Positions 1 through 7,309 of a stretch of DNA of 17,103 nucleotides are shown here, in pieces. This DNA is from an uncultured Thermoplasmata archaeon. Lineage in GTDB: Archaea > Thermoplasmatota > Thermoplasmata > Methanomassiliicoccales > Methanomethylophilaceae. The position numbers were made by a program, and so were the translations under genes. Positions within the stretch are counted from its first letter, which is position 1. Each line of letters opens with the position of its first letter. The DNA is taken from positions 1-17,103 of the forward strand of contig CAMNNR010000009.1 of the NCBI GenBank assembly GCA_946545675.1. Direction: 5' to 3'. The notes under the pieces were generated by a model. That model was not told the DNA's origin. It did not search any database and worked only from the letters and a program-made list of their open reading frames with translations.

Positions 1-792
1 GTGGCCGGTGCGGCCATGCAGAGCATGATGAAGAACCCCCTTGCCGATCCATATACAACGGGTATCTCCTCCGGAGCATCCTTCGGTGCCACGCTGGCCA
101 TCGGACTCGGATTCATGCTGCCGGGACTGGGAGGATCGTCTGGGATCATCCTGATGGCGTTCATCTTCTCCCTCATCCCCGCGGCCGTGATCATCCTGGT
201 CTCCTCCCTGAGACAGACCTCGGCGGCGACCATGATCCTCGCGGGTATCGCCGTGATGTACCTGTTCAACGCCATGACCACCATCATTAAACTGGGGCTC
301 TCCGACGCGAGTCTGTCGGCGGTGTTCCAGTGGTCCGTGGGAGATCTGTCGACGTCCACGTGGGAATCCTTCCAGGTTATCGCGATCTTCGCCCTGATCG
401 GCGGAGGGCTGCTCTTCGCCATGTCGAAGAAACTCAACATCCTGATCACCGGCGACAAGAACGCCACCGCTCTGGGTCTGAATGCCCACCACCTCAGGAT
501 CCTGCTGCTGATCATCATCTCGCTGATGGCAGCCTCCGTGGTATGTTTCACCGGAATCATTGGATTCATCGGACTAGTGGCACCCCACATCGTGAGGATA
601 TTCCTGGGTTCCGACAACAGGTACCTCATCCCCGCATCGGCTGCCTTCGGTGCCGTGCTGCTGATGATATCGGACCTGATAGCTAGAACGATAATCGCTC
701 CGACCTTCCTGCCTGTCGGGGTCATCACCGCGTTCATCGGATGCCCGATGTTCCTGTGGCTGCTCATCAAGGCAAGGAAGAACATGTGGTGA
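1..792 (+). CDS. FecCD/BtuC-type ABC importer permease, 5' partial
   Basis: This is a membrane permease of the iron-siderophore/haem/cobalamin ABC importer family. The gene runs off the left edge, so the GTG at position 1 is probably an internal codon; 263 residues are visible against about 330-350 for the family. The visible part starts with the conserved FecCD block (GAAMQSMMKNPLADP, then GISSGASFGA) that lies after the first helices, so roughly the first 70-80 residues are missing. Several hydrophobic helices follow. Near the C terminus is the cytoplasmic coupling segment GFIGLVAPHIVR, which contacts the ATPase. The gene ends TGA four bases before the ATPase gene, so the two are co-transcribed. 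The substrate (Fe-siderophore, haem or corrinoid) cannot be read from the permease. A corrinoid would suit a methyltransferase-dependent methanogen, but that is inference only. Confidence 0.93.
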   Translation: MAGAAMQSMMKNPLADPYTTGISSGASFGATLAIGLGFMLPGLGGSSGIILMAFIFSLIPAAVIILVSSLRQTSAATMILAGIAVMYLFNAMTTIIKLGLSDASLSAVFQWSVGDLSTSTWESFQVIAIFALIGGGLLFAMSKKLNILITGDKNATALGLNAHHLRILLLIIISLMAASVVCFTGIIGFIGLVAPHIVRIFLGSDNRYLIPASAAFGAVLLMISDLIARTIIAPTFLPVGVITAFIGCPMFLWLLIKARKNMW

Positions 793-796
793 TACG

Positions 797-1576
797 GTGA
801 AGATAGAACTGAAAGAGCTGTACTTCGGATACAATCCCTCCAACCCTGTGCTGAAGGACATCAGCCACATATTCGAGAAACCGGAATTCGTCTGCATCAT
901 GGGTCCGAACGGAGTCGGGAAATCCACCCTCATCCACTGTATCAACCGCATCCTGAAACCCACCGGGGGGTGCGTGCTGATCAACGATGTGGACACTAAG
1001 GACATGAAGCTCAAGGAGGTAAGCAGGGACATCGGTTACGTCCCCGCATCCTCCGAGGACTCCTTCCCCCTGACGGTCGTCGACACAGTCATGGTGGGCC
1101 TGCAGAACGACTTCAAGTTCGGTACCCGCAGGGAAGACCTGGAGAAGGTCTACGAGACCCTGAAGCTCATGAACATAGAGCATCTGGCTATGCGGGACTT
1201 CAACGAGCTGTCGGCGGGTCAGCACCAGAAGGTCATGCTCGCCAGGGGACTGGTCAGGTCGCCCCCTGTGGTCCTGCTCGACGAACCCACCTCGAATCTC
1301 GACATCAGGCACCAGATCCAGGTCACCAAGACCCTCTCCGAGATGCCCAAGAAGAAGAACACGATCGTCATCATGATCAGCCACGACATCAACATCACCG
1401 CCAAGTATGCGGATAAGATCCTGATGATCTCCGGCGGAGGCATCTACTCCTACGGGACCCCCAGCGAGGTTCTGACCAAGGAGGCTCTCCGCGACGTGTA
1501 CGGCGTCGACGCAGACATCATCGAAGTCAACGGAAGACCGCACGTCATCCTCAACGAGGCCCTCGAAGAGGAGTGA
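797..1576 (+). CDS. FecE/BtuD-type ABC transporter ATP-binding protein
   Basis: This is the cytoplasmic ATPase partner of the FecCD-type permease just upstream. It has 259 residues, the usual length. The start is GTG at 797, four bases after the permease stop; it gives MKIELKELYFGY, a normal ABC N terminus. Visible motifs: Walker A GPNGVGKST (about 37-45), signature LSAGQHQKV (138-146), Walker B VVLLDEPTSNLD (from 158) and an H-loop in MISHD. An alternative GLGI/iron-family assignment changes nothing about the role: ATP hydrolysis drives import through the permease dimer. No periplasmic binding protein gene lies downstream; it may precede the permease outside the window. Strong inverted repeats follow the stop codon, so this is probably the last gene of its operon. 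Confidence 0.93.
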   Translation: MKIELKELYFGYNPSNPVLKDISHIFEKPEFVCIMGPNGVGKSTLIHCINRILKPTGGCVLINDVDTKDMKLKEVSRDIGYVPASSEDSFPLTVVDTVMVGLQNDFKFGTRREDLEKVYETLKLMNIEHLAMRDFNELSAGQHQKVMLARGLVRSPPVVLLDEPTSNLDIRHQIQVTKTLSEMPKKKNTIVIMISHDINITAKYADKILMISGGGIYSYGTPSEVLTKEALRDVYGVDADIIEVNGRPHVILNEALEEE

Positions 1577-1581
1577 AACAA

Positions 1582-1601
1582 CCGCCGGGTCCTCCCGGCG
1601 G
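1582..1601 (+). terminator. perfect 8-bp GC hairpin after the ABC importer operon
   Basis: CCGCCGGG and CCCGGCGG form a perfect 8-bp stem around the loop TCCT, starting 5 bases after the ATPase stop codon. No clean T-run follows (CCACTTCTCC), so it may protect an mRNA end or contribute to termination between two convergent genes rather than act as a classical intrinsic terminator. Confidence 0.6.
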
Positions 1602-1614
1602 CCACTTCTCCATC

Positions 1615-1647
1615 CGGATTATCATTGGGTCCCGGGAGGATAATCCG
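1615..1647. repeat. 9-bp perfect inverted repeat between convergent genes
   Basis: CGGATTATC (1615-1623) is matched by GATAATCCG (1639-1647) across a 15-base spacer that itself contains CCCGGG. It lies between the ABC operon (plus strand) and the convergent cstA remnant (minus strand). It could be a bidirectional 3'-end structure. The rest of 1648-1714 shows no gene that I can support. Confidence 0.5.
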
Positions 1648-1714
1648 AGAGCCACTTGTATAATTCGTAGAAAATCGGGAACAGTCCGCGTCACTTCTCC
1701 GCAAATAATCCTTT

Positions 1715-2520
1715 TCAGGCAGTACCCGGGGCCTCACGGCCCTTCCTGCCAAACAGCATCCTGAGATACATGGCCGCGGCGATCGCAGTGAGAATCGCAC
1801 CGGCGAACATGCCGACCGTGTGACCCAATCCGAATCCCTGTCCTGAAGAGATGATGAAGGAAGTGACCACCAGCATCATGAACACCGCAGGCAGGGCGGT
1901 CGTCAGGGGCGAATACCTGTTAGTCGCAGTCCGATAGAGGAATACGGTGGCGGCCCGTAGCATTATGCAGGCAACGGACTGGTTGAACCAGCCGAAGTAG
2001 TTCCACAGGACTGTAAAAACAAGAAAGCACAGGAGGACGATGAACGCTGTTATCCCCAAAGTGATGAACAGACTGGTCCTGAGGTCCTGGGTTCCGTATC
2101 CTTCGGCATCCTGCACCATCATCCTCGCACATCTGAGGGCGGTGTCCCCGGATGTGACGGGGCATATGATGACACCGATTATCGCCATGACACCTCCGAT
2201 ACTGCCGGCTACATCGATGGACAGGTCGTAGATGACCGCGGAGGCACCGTGGGCATCGAGCGCGACGTCAATCCCTCTGTACCTCCGTAATAGGCCAGAT
2301 CCGCGGAGGCCCAGATGAAGGCGATGACCGCTTCCAGGACCATGGCCCCGTAGAATATCCTGCGGCCCTCGTACTCCTCCTTCGTGCACCTCGCCACTAA
2401 CGGGGACTGGCTCGCGTGGAATCCGGATATCGCTCCGCAGGCCACGGTGATGCACATGGTGAGGAAGGATAACGCGTTCACCTTCGCCGACAGCAGATCG
2501 GGGATGTTCGTGATGCTCAC
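1715..2520 (-). pseudogene. cstA: CstA-family transporter remnant (5'-truncated, frameshifted)
   Basis: This is the C-terminal part of a CstA-type carbon-starvation/peptide (pyruvate) membrane transporter, read in two frames. The first frame, starting at a GTG at 2520, carries the family hallmark CITVACGAISGFHASQSP followed by LVARCTKEEYEGRRIFYGAM, and continues to LAYYGGTEG. The second frame continues with IDVALDAHGASAVIYDLS, then ICPVTSGDTALRCARMM and several membrane helices to a TGA at 1717-1715. The frames join if one base is restored in the CCC run at 2273-2275 (minus strand GAGGG would be GAGGGG, giving TEGID). Only about 268 residues remain, whereas short CstA proteins have about 470-480, so roughly the first 200 are absent. 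Upstream minus-strand sequence meets a TAG at 2559-2557 and no longer looks like CstA. The frameshift could be a sequencing error; the missing first part could not. Confidence 0.8.
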
Positions 2521-2544
2521 TTCCGCGGATACGACGTTCGATGA

Positions 2545-2629
2545 GATGATGACCTCCTATGATGTGAGGGAGATCTTCAGACTCTTCGGGCTAGAAGAAC
2601 CGAAGAGCGGCAAGATTGTGTTGGCCTGA
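2545..2629 (+). pseudogene. possible C-terminal gene fragment, unrecognised
   Basis: A short open stretch on the plus strand reads DEMMTSYDVREIFRLFGLEEP and then KSGKIVLA, ending in TGA at 2627-2629. It looks like the soluble, helical tail of a protein rather than antisense noise. It begins where the minus-strand sequence stops resembling CstA, so it could be the end of a gene that was joined to the cstA fragment by a deletion. I cannot assign a family. Chance is a real alternative because the stretch is so short. Confidence 0.2.
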
Positions 2630-2640
2630 TGTAACCTATA

Positions 2641-2661
2641 CAATCCGCAGATTTAGGATTG
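2641..2661. promoter_or_regulatory. 6-bp inverted repeat upstream of the atwA promoter
   Basis: CAATCC (2641-2646) and GGATTG (2656-2661) form a perfect inverted repeat with a 9-base spacer, ending 30 bases upstream of the putative atwA TATA box. The half-site spacing (15 bp centre to centre) could suit a dimeric regulator. It could equally be chance in an AT-richer intergenic stretch. Confidence 0.3.
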
Positions 2662-2690
2662 ATAACTGTGCTGGATATGGCGATTGCCAT

Positions 2691-2721
2691 TTTATACTGG
2701 GGAGTGTTAGGGTAATATATG
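2691..2721 (+). promoter_or_regulatory. TATA box for a leaderless atwA transcript
   Basis: TTTATAC at 2691-2697 is centred about 25 bases before the atwA ATG (2719), the normal archaeal TATA-to-start distance, so the transcript would begin at or next to the start codon. No convincing Shine-Dalgarno sequence precedes the ATG (GGTAATAT only), which agrees with leaderless translation. This promoter would drive the whole marker-protein operon. Confidence 0.6.
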
Positions 2722-4311
2722 TCATCGGTCGAACTGATCACGATCGAGAACGTCACCAAAAAATTCAACGGCAAAGTCGTTTTGGATAACTTCAGCACTG
2801 TACTCAAAACCGGACAGATTACCGGTCTGATCGGCAGAAGCGGGGCTGGAAAGAGCGTTCTCCTGCACATGCTTAGAGGCAATCCCGAGTACGAACCTGA
2901 TTCGGGACGTGTCATTTACCACGTGAACCGCTGTGTGAGCTGCGGGGCGCTGGGTCTGCCAATCGAAGGCACCCACTGTTCCAAATGCAAGTCGGACATG
3001 GAGAGGGTAGATGTCGACTTCTGGAACCTGAAAGAGTACCACCCCCTGAGGGAAGCCATCAGGCAGAGGATCGCAATCATGCTCCAGAGGACCTTTGCCC
3101 TCTGGGGAGACAAGACCTGTATCGAGAACGTGCTCGAGGCAATCGATGAGAACTGCTCCAACAAGGTCGAGAAGGCAATCGAACTCCTCGAGTTCGTCAA
3201 CATGAGTCACAGGACCATGCACATCGCAAGGGACCTGTCCGGAGGAGAGAAGCAGAGGATCGTCATGGCCAGGCAGCTTGCGAAGGACCCGCTCTTTTTC
3301 CTCGCTGACGAGCCCACCGGTACCCTCGACCCCTACACCGCGGAGATAATCCACCAGAAGCTTGTCGAGTATGTGAGGTCTCACAACATCTGTATGATGT
3401 TCGCATCCCACTGGCCCGAGGCTATTGACAAGATGGCAGATGACGCATTCTGGCTCGACGGCGGAGTTGTCAAGATGTCCGGCGAGCCCAAAGCCATCAC
3501 CTCCAAGTTCATGGAGGGATACCACTTCGACAGGAGCGAAATCGAGAACGTCGGAACCGAGATCGTCAGGCTCGAGAACGCCGAAAAGCACTTCTTCTCC
3601 GTAACCAGGGGAGTCGTCAAGGCTGTCGACGGTCTCAACTTCACAATCAACGAGAGGGAATGCTTCGCATTGGTAGGATTCTCTGGAGCCGGCAAGACCA
3701 CCACTTCCAGGATGATTGCCGGTCTCTCCAACGCAACCAAAGGAAAGGTTGAGGTCAGGATTGGTGACGACTGGGTCGACATGTCCAAGGACGGTTTCGA
3801 GAACAAAGGCCGTGCGACACCCTACATCGGTGTCCTCCACCAGGAATACACCCTGTACCCCTTCGACACGGTTCTCCAGAACCTCTCCACCAGCATCGGA
3901 CTCACCATGCCCGCCGAACTGGCACGCATGAAAGCCGCACAGGTGCTCGTGAGTGTCGGATTCGAGAAGAAGGATGTCAACAGGATCCTCGAATCCTACC
4001 CTGACACCCTGTCCGTCGGAGAGTGCCAGAGGATCGCATTCGCACAGGTCCTCATCAGGGAACCCAGGATCGTCATCCTCGACGAGCCCACCGGTACCAT
4101 GGACCCCATCACCAAGGTCATCGTTGCCAAGTCCGTCCTCCGCGCGAGGGAGACCCTCGGCGAGACCTTCATCGTCGTCAGCCACGATATGGACTTCGTC
4201 AGGAACTGCTGCGACCGTGCGGCATTTATGAAGGACGGAAAGATCATAGACATCGGAAAGCCCGACGACATGATCGCCAAATTCGACGAACTCAAAGGCC
4301 CCATGGAATGA
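2719..4311 (+). CDS. atwA: AtwA, component A2 of the MCR activation system
   Basis: This is the soluble ATP-binding protein (component A2) that supplies ATP hydrolysis for reductive activation of methyl-coenzyme M reductase. Its 530 residues contain two ABC ATPase domains and no membrane segment. Domain 1: Walker A GRSGAGKS (39-46), signature LSGGEKQR (173-180), Walker [14 protein letters not shown]-loop ASHWPE. Domain 2: Walker [10 protein letters not shown] (320-328), signature LSVGECQR (431-438), Walker [14 protein letters not shown]-loop VSHD. Domain 1 contains an inserted zinc-ribbon-like knuckle with Cys72, Cys75, Cys87 and Cys90 (CVSC, then CSKC). The start ATG at 2719 fits a TATA box 25 bases upstream. 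It is the first gene of the operon; mcrC follows after 13 bases. The tandem ABC layout and methanogen neighbours make the assignment firm. Confidence 0.96.
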   Translation: MSSVELITIENVTKKFNGKVVLDNFSTVLKTGQITGLIGRSGAGKSVLLHMLRGNPEYEPDSGRVIYHVNRCVSCGALGLPIEGTHCSKCKSDMERVDVDFWNLKEYHPLREAIRQRIAIMLQRTFALWGDKTCIENVLEAIDENCSNKVEKAIELLEFVNMSHRTMHIARDLSGGEKQRIVMARQLAKDPLFFLADEPTGTLDPYTAEIIHQKLVEYVRSHNICMMFASHWPEAIDKMADDAFWLDGGVVKMSGEPKAITSKFMEGYHFDRSEIENVGTEIVRLENAEKHFFSVTRGVVKAVDGLNFTINERECFALVGFSGAGKTTTSRMIAGLSNATKGKVEVRIGDDWVDMSKDGFENKGRATPYIGVLHQEYTLYPFDTVLQNLSTSIGLTMPAELARMKAAQVLVSVGFEKKDVNRILESYPDTLSVGECQRIAFAQVLIREPRIVILDEPTGTMDPITKVIVAKSVLRARETLGETFIVVSHDMDFVRNCCDRAAFMKDGKIIDIGKPDDMIAKFDELKGPME

Positions 4312-4324
4312 AGAGGGTTGGATT

Positions 4325-4945
4325 ATGAAGCAGCAGATCGGAAGGCATCTGAGCTTCGTGGAGTGCAGAGACGCACAGGGTCTCGGAGTAGGAGGAGGAC
4401 TGGCCCAGAGGGCGACCATCTCGGAGAGCGGGAAGGACGTCTGCGTGATCGCAATGGGTCCCGGCAGGAGGCACATCACCAAACCTGTCTGCGAAATCAC
4501 CTACGCTCTGAGGGAGGCGGGGATCAACGCCTCCGTTCTGGTCGTGAACTCAGGATCAGGGGTTCCGACCGACGCACCTGATGTAACCACGGGTTCGAGA
4601 TTCGGACTGGATCCCATCGAAGTCGAGAGAATCAGGCAGTACAAGGTGGCGTTGATTCATCTCGGCAATGTGAGGAACCACATCACATACAAGGCTAGGC
4701 TCATCCTCAGGAACGTGGACATCCCCGCGGTCGTCGTGGCACAGTGCCCGGTGGACTTCGAGGATTTCGCGGCCATCGGGGTGAAGACCCGCGACGTCAT
4801 GCCTGACGAGGACAATATCGGAACCGTCGGGACCATCATGGACGTAGTCACCGGAGTCGTCAGGGGAGTGACCTGTTCCCAGGAGAAACTGGATGAGATC
4901 GCTTCCAAACTCCAGAAGATCCTGCCCAAGGAGGGCTCCGAATGA
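4325..4945 (+). CDS. mcrC: McrC, MCR operon protein C / activation complex subunit
   Basis: This 206-residue protein is of the McrC family (methyl-coenzyme M reductase operon protein C). McrC has been found with the ATP-dependent MCR activation fraction (component A3a) and is not part of MCR itself. Family features: N-terminal [19 protein letters not shown] (13-31), the central [13 protein letters not shown] (46-58) with Cys56, [12 protein letters not shown], then [16 protein letters not shown] and [16 protein letters not shown]. In many methanogens mcrC lies inside mcrBDCGA. Here it follows atwA and no mcr structural gene is in view. It overlaps mmp3 by ATGA at 4942-4945, so the two are translationally coupled. 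The central block resembles Mmp7, suggesting a shared fold. Function is by family; the cysteine role is inference. Confidence 0.95.
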   Translation: MKQQIGRHLSFVECRDAQGLGVGGGLAQRATISESGKDVCVIAMGPGRRHITKPVCEITYALREAGINASVLVVNSGSGVPTDAPDVTTGSRFGLDPIEVERIRQYKVALIHLGNVRNHITYKARLILRNVDIPAVVVAQCPVDFEDFAAIGVKTRDVMPDEDNIGTVGTIMDVVTGVVRGVTCSQEKLDEIASKLQKILPKEGSE

Positions 4946-6453
4946 AGGTCGTAGTGAACGGCAGGGAGAAGACCCTCAAGGAGGGAGCGACCCTCAAGGA
5001 TGCGGTCGCCGGCGAGAAGTTCGCCAAGGATTCCGTCATATCCGTGCACCTCTCCACCGACAAGGTGACCGAGGTTACCAACGATTTCACCATCGAGACT
5101 ACCGCAGGCGAGATGGTCCTCCATCTGTACGATACTCCCGAAGCGAAACTCTTCAGGAGCATCACCAAGGACATCAAGGCTTCCAACGTCAGGTGGGCCA
5201 ACAAGGAGCTCACCGCGTTCGGTTCCTTCCCTACGGACATCGAACCCGATGCCACTCCCGGCGTCTACAGGCGCTACGAGTGCTTCTTCTCCTTGGGTGG
5301 AAACGACAACCATTCCACCTACCTGATGGTGTCCAAGGACAACTTCACCAAGGCATACGGTGCGGGAACGGGGAAGATCGGAAAGATCACCGTCGGAAGG
5401 CACCTCCTCAACAAGGTCAAGGAAGGGCAGTCGATCGTGGACATCCGTCCAGTGGTCTCGGAGACCAGCCAGGACAACGTGGTCATCACCAAGGACCTGT
5501 CCTATCCTATGGCGGACGGATATACAGTCAGCACCAACATCCTCATCAAGCTCAGGCACGACTCGCCGAAGTCCGCGGAGCAGATTCTGGTGGTCGCTTC
5601 CAAAGGATACTTCAACGTATCCGAAGGGACCGGAACCTTCATGGGCTGCAAGGACGACATGGACGTCGACCTCGATGCAGAGGTCTGCGGAGTCCGCGAT
5701 GTCGGCGAGGTGATGGTCCGCAACAGGGGTGTCGGAAAGGGACACATCCTGATGTACAAGGAGAGGAGGCAGCTTTCGCCCGAACTCTCCACCGCCGGAA
5801 CAGTCACGAGGGGAATGGCCCTGGTCTCCAGAGCCAAGGCGGGAGACATAGTCTCCATCGAGACCGATCCCCCCAGGATCCTCTCGGTCGGAATGACCCA
5901 GAAGGCCGGGGAGGAGTTCCTCGCATCCTTCGGAATCAAGCAGATAAGGAAGGGTCAGACCACCGACGATGCGATAATCGTCGACCAGGGACCCGAGGCT
6001 ACCATGGAAGCCCTCTCCAAGGGCGAAGTGGAGACCTTCGGAGTCCCCAAGGACCAGGTCTACAGGATCGCCATCACCACCGAGGACCAGGACACTATCC
6101 ATTACTTCAAGAAGGTCACCGGACTGAGCCACAAGTCCATCGGACAGCTCAAGGTCCAGTTCTCCTTCCCCGGTTCGCCCATGGTCACCTTCTACGGGGA
6201 CGAGGCAAGGTCCCAGAACCTGTATCCCCAGGATCCGTTCAAGAAGTGCAAGAAGGGAGAGATCGGAGTCACCAACCAGTCCCGTCCCCACCACGGTCTC
6301 ATCGGAATCAGGCTGCAGGACAGCAAACAGTACGGACCCACCGGAGAGGAGGGTTACGGTACGAACATGGTCGGGAACTTCCTGGGCGATCTCGCTCAGA
6401 TGGAGCTCCTCGACGATGACGAAATCATCTACATCACGGAGGCCAAACTATGA
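4942..6453 (+). CDS. mmp3: Methanogenesis marker protein 3
   Basis: This 503-residue protein matches methanogenesis marker 3, present essentially in all methanogens and recovered with the MCR activation (A3a) proteins. It begins with a small ubiquitin/ThiS-like beta-grasp-type stretch ([20 protein letters not shown], 1-20) extending to about residue 60. The rest is a long, mostly beta-strand body with motifs such as [33 protein letters not shown] and, near the end, [18 protein letters not shown]. No membrane segment or signal peptide is seen, so it is cytoplasmic. The ATG at 4942 overlaps the mcrC stop, and its own stop (6451-6453) overlaps the mmp6 start, so it is firmly inside the operon. 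Its molecular task is not known from sequence; membership of an MCR-activating assembly follows from published purifications as I recall them. Confidence 0.94.
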   Translation: MKVVVNGREKTLKEGATLKDAVAGEKFAKDSVISVHLSTDKVTEVTNDFTIETTAGEMVLHLYDTPEAKLFRSITKDIKASNVRWANKELTAFGSFPTDIEPDATPGVYRRYECFFSLGGNDNHSTYLMVSKDNFTKAYGAGTGKIGKITVGRHLLNKVKEGQSIVDIRPVVSETSQDNVVITKDLSYPMADGYTVSTNILIKLRHDSPKSAEQILVVASKGYFNVSEGTGTFMGCKDDMDVDLDAEVCGVRDVGEVMVRNRGVGKGHILMYKERRQLSPELSTAGTVTRGMALVSRAKAGDIVSIETDPPRILSVGMTQKAGEEFLASFGIKQIRKGQTTDDAIIVDQGPEATMEALSKGEVETFGVPKDQVYRIAITTEDQDTIHYFKKVTGLSHKSIGQLKVQFSFPGSPMVTFYGDEARSQNLYPQDPFKKCKKGEIGVTNQSRPHHGLIGIRLQDSKQYGPTGEEGYGTNMVGNFLGDLAQMELLDDDEIIYITEAKL

Positions 6454-6875
6454 GTGAAGCAAGAATCACAAGGCTGCTTATGATCTCCCCCAACTCGATG
6501 GTCACCCCGGACCAGCTGGTCCGTGTGGTCCAGACCATGGCCCCGGAGATTAACGTCAAGGAAACCTGCTACGGCTGCCTCGCGGAATCGGACGCCAAGA
6601 CCATGGCGGCCGTGATGAAGAAGGTCCGCGAACAGTACGGCAATGAGGTGTTCTCCAAAGTCAGGGGATACCCCGTGGGAGACCCCAGGAGGTGCCGCGC
6701 ACAGCACGGAACCAGGCCGGGCTTCGCACAGCTCGAGGCCGAATGGGAGACCCTTCCCCTCATCCAGAGTGCACTAGACGCCATCGATGCGGGAGACACC
6801 GCCTATGTGGCACCCGTGGAGAAGAAACCCCTTCCAGTCAAAGACCTCAAACAAATCAGCGAGGCGTACAGATGA
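6450..6875 (+). CDS. mmp6: Methanogenesis marker protein 6
   Basis: This 141-residue protein is recognised as methanogenesis marker 6. It is soluble, with an N-terminal alpha/beta segment (RITRLLMISPNSMVTPDQL), a CxxC in ETCYGCLAES (Cys40 and Cys43), a basic motif VGDPRRCRAQHGTRPGF and a helical tail ending [10 protein letters not shown]. The start ATG overlaps the mmp3 stop, and its stop overlaps the mmp5 start (ATGA both times), so stoichiometric expression with its neighbours is likely. The function is unknown. The CxxC plus the adjoining mmp5 and mmp15 genes suggest a thiol, metal or Fe-S role; this is inference from context. Confidence 0.92.
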   Translation: MSEARITRLLMISPNSMVTPDQLVRVVQTMAPEINVKETCYGCLAESDAKTMAAVMKKVREQYGNEVFSKVRGYPVGDPRRCRAQHGTRPGFAQLEAEWETLPLIQSALDAIDAGDTAYVAPVEKKPLPVKDLKQISEAYR

Positions 6876-7309
6876 AGATATTCATAGATCCCCCTAACAG
6901 CATGATCCTCTTCGACCTGGTGGAGAGGTTCGGCCACGAACCCCTGAGTTCGATGGCTCTCATCCAGGAGAAAGTCGACAACATCGAGGTCGACATGCCG
7001 CCCATGAACGTCACCCTTGACGACGTCGTCAAAGGACTCAAGTACGCCGGAGTGGAGGTCCCTTCCGGAATCAGGGGAAGGCTGGCCATCTGGGGACCCA
7101 TGATCGAGGCTGCCGATGCTGCCATCATCATCGAGAACCCCCCGTTCAGCTTCGGATGCGTCGGATGCGACCGTTCCAACGAGCTCACCAAGTACCGCAT
7201 CAAGAGGCGCGGCATCCCCGCCCTCACCGTGCAGTACCCCTCCAGCGAGGAGGAGGCCAAGACCATGGTCGGACAGATCAAGGATTTCCTGGGAGGTCTG
7301 AAGGAATGA
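6872..7309 (+). CDS. mmp5: Methanogenesis marker protein 5
   Basis: This 145-residue protein is recognised as methanogenesis marker 5. The ATG at 6872 overlaps the mmp6 stop and yields [20 protein letters not shown], a typical start for the family; an upstream in-frame extension would run through mmp6 and is rejected. Features: [19 protein letters not shown], a strand segment [20 protein letters not shown] carrying CxxC (Cys96 and Cys99), and [19 protein letters not shown]. It is soluble, with no membrane helices. It ends by overlapping the mmp15 start at 7306. No activity is established to my knowledge. The CxxC and the neighbouring archerase-like ATPase suggest partnership in an Fe-S or redox step (inference). 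Confidence 0.92.
   Translation: MKIFIDPPNSMILFDLVERFGHEPLSSMALIQEKVDNIEVDMPPMNVTLDDVVKGLKYAGVEVPSGIRGRLAIWGPMIEAADAAIIIENPPFSFGCVGCDRSNELTKYRIKRRGIPALTVQYPSSEEEAKTMVGQIKDFLGGLKE

Noticed and set aside
2557..2575. Reading cstA further upstream through the TAG at 2559-2557 as pyrrolysine
   Set aside because: The sequence beyond the TAG does not resemble CstA, so read-through would not restore the missing first part.
2722..4500. Long minus-strand open frame (about 590 codons) opposite atwA
   Set aside because: It is the antisense shadow of a clear ABC protein in GC-rich, codon-biased DNA; its translation is low-complexity, rich in V, G, D and L, and shows no domain.
4657..6294. Minus-strand open frame of about 545 codons opposite mmp3
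   Set aside because: It is antisense to a recognised family member with tightly coupled neighbours on the plus strand; the product has no recognisable motif.
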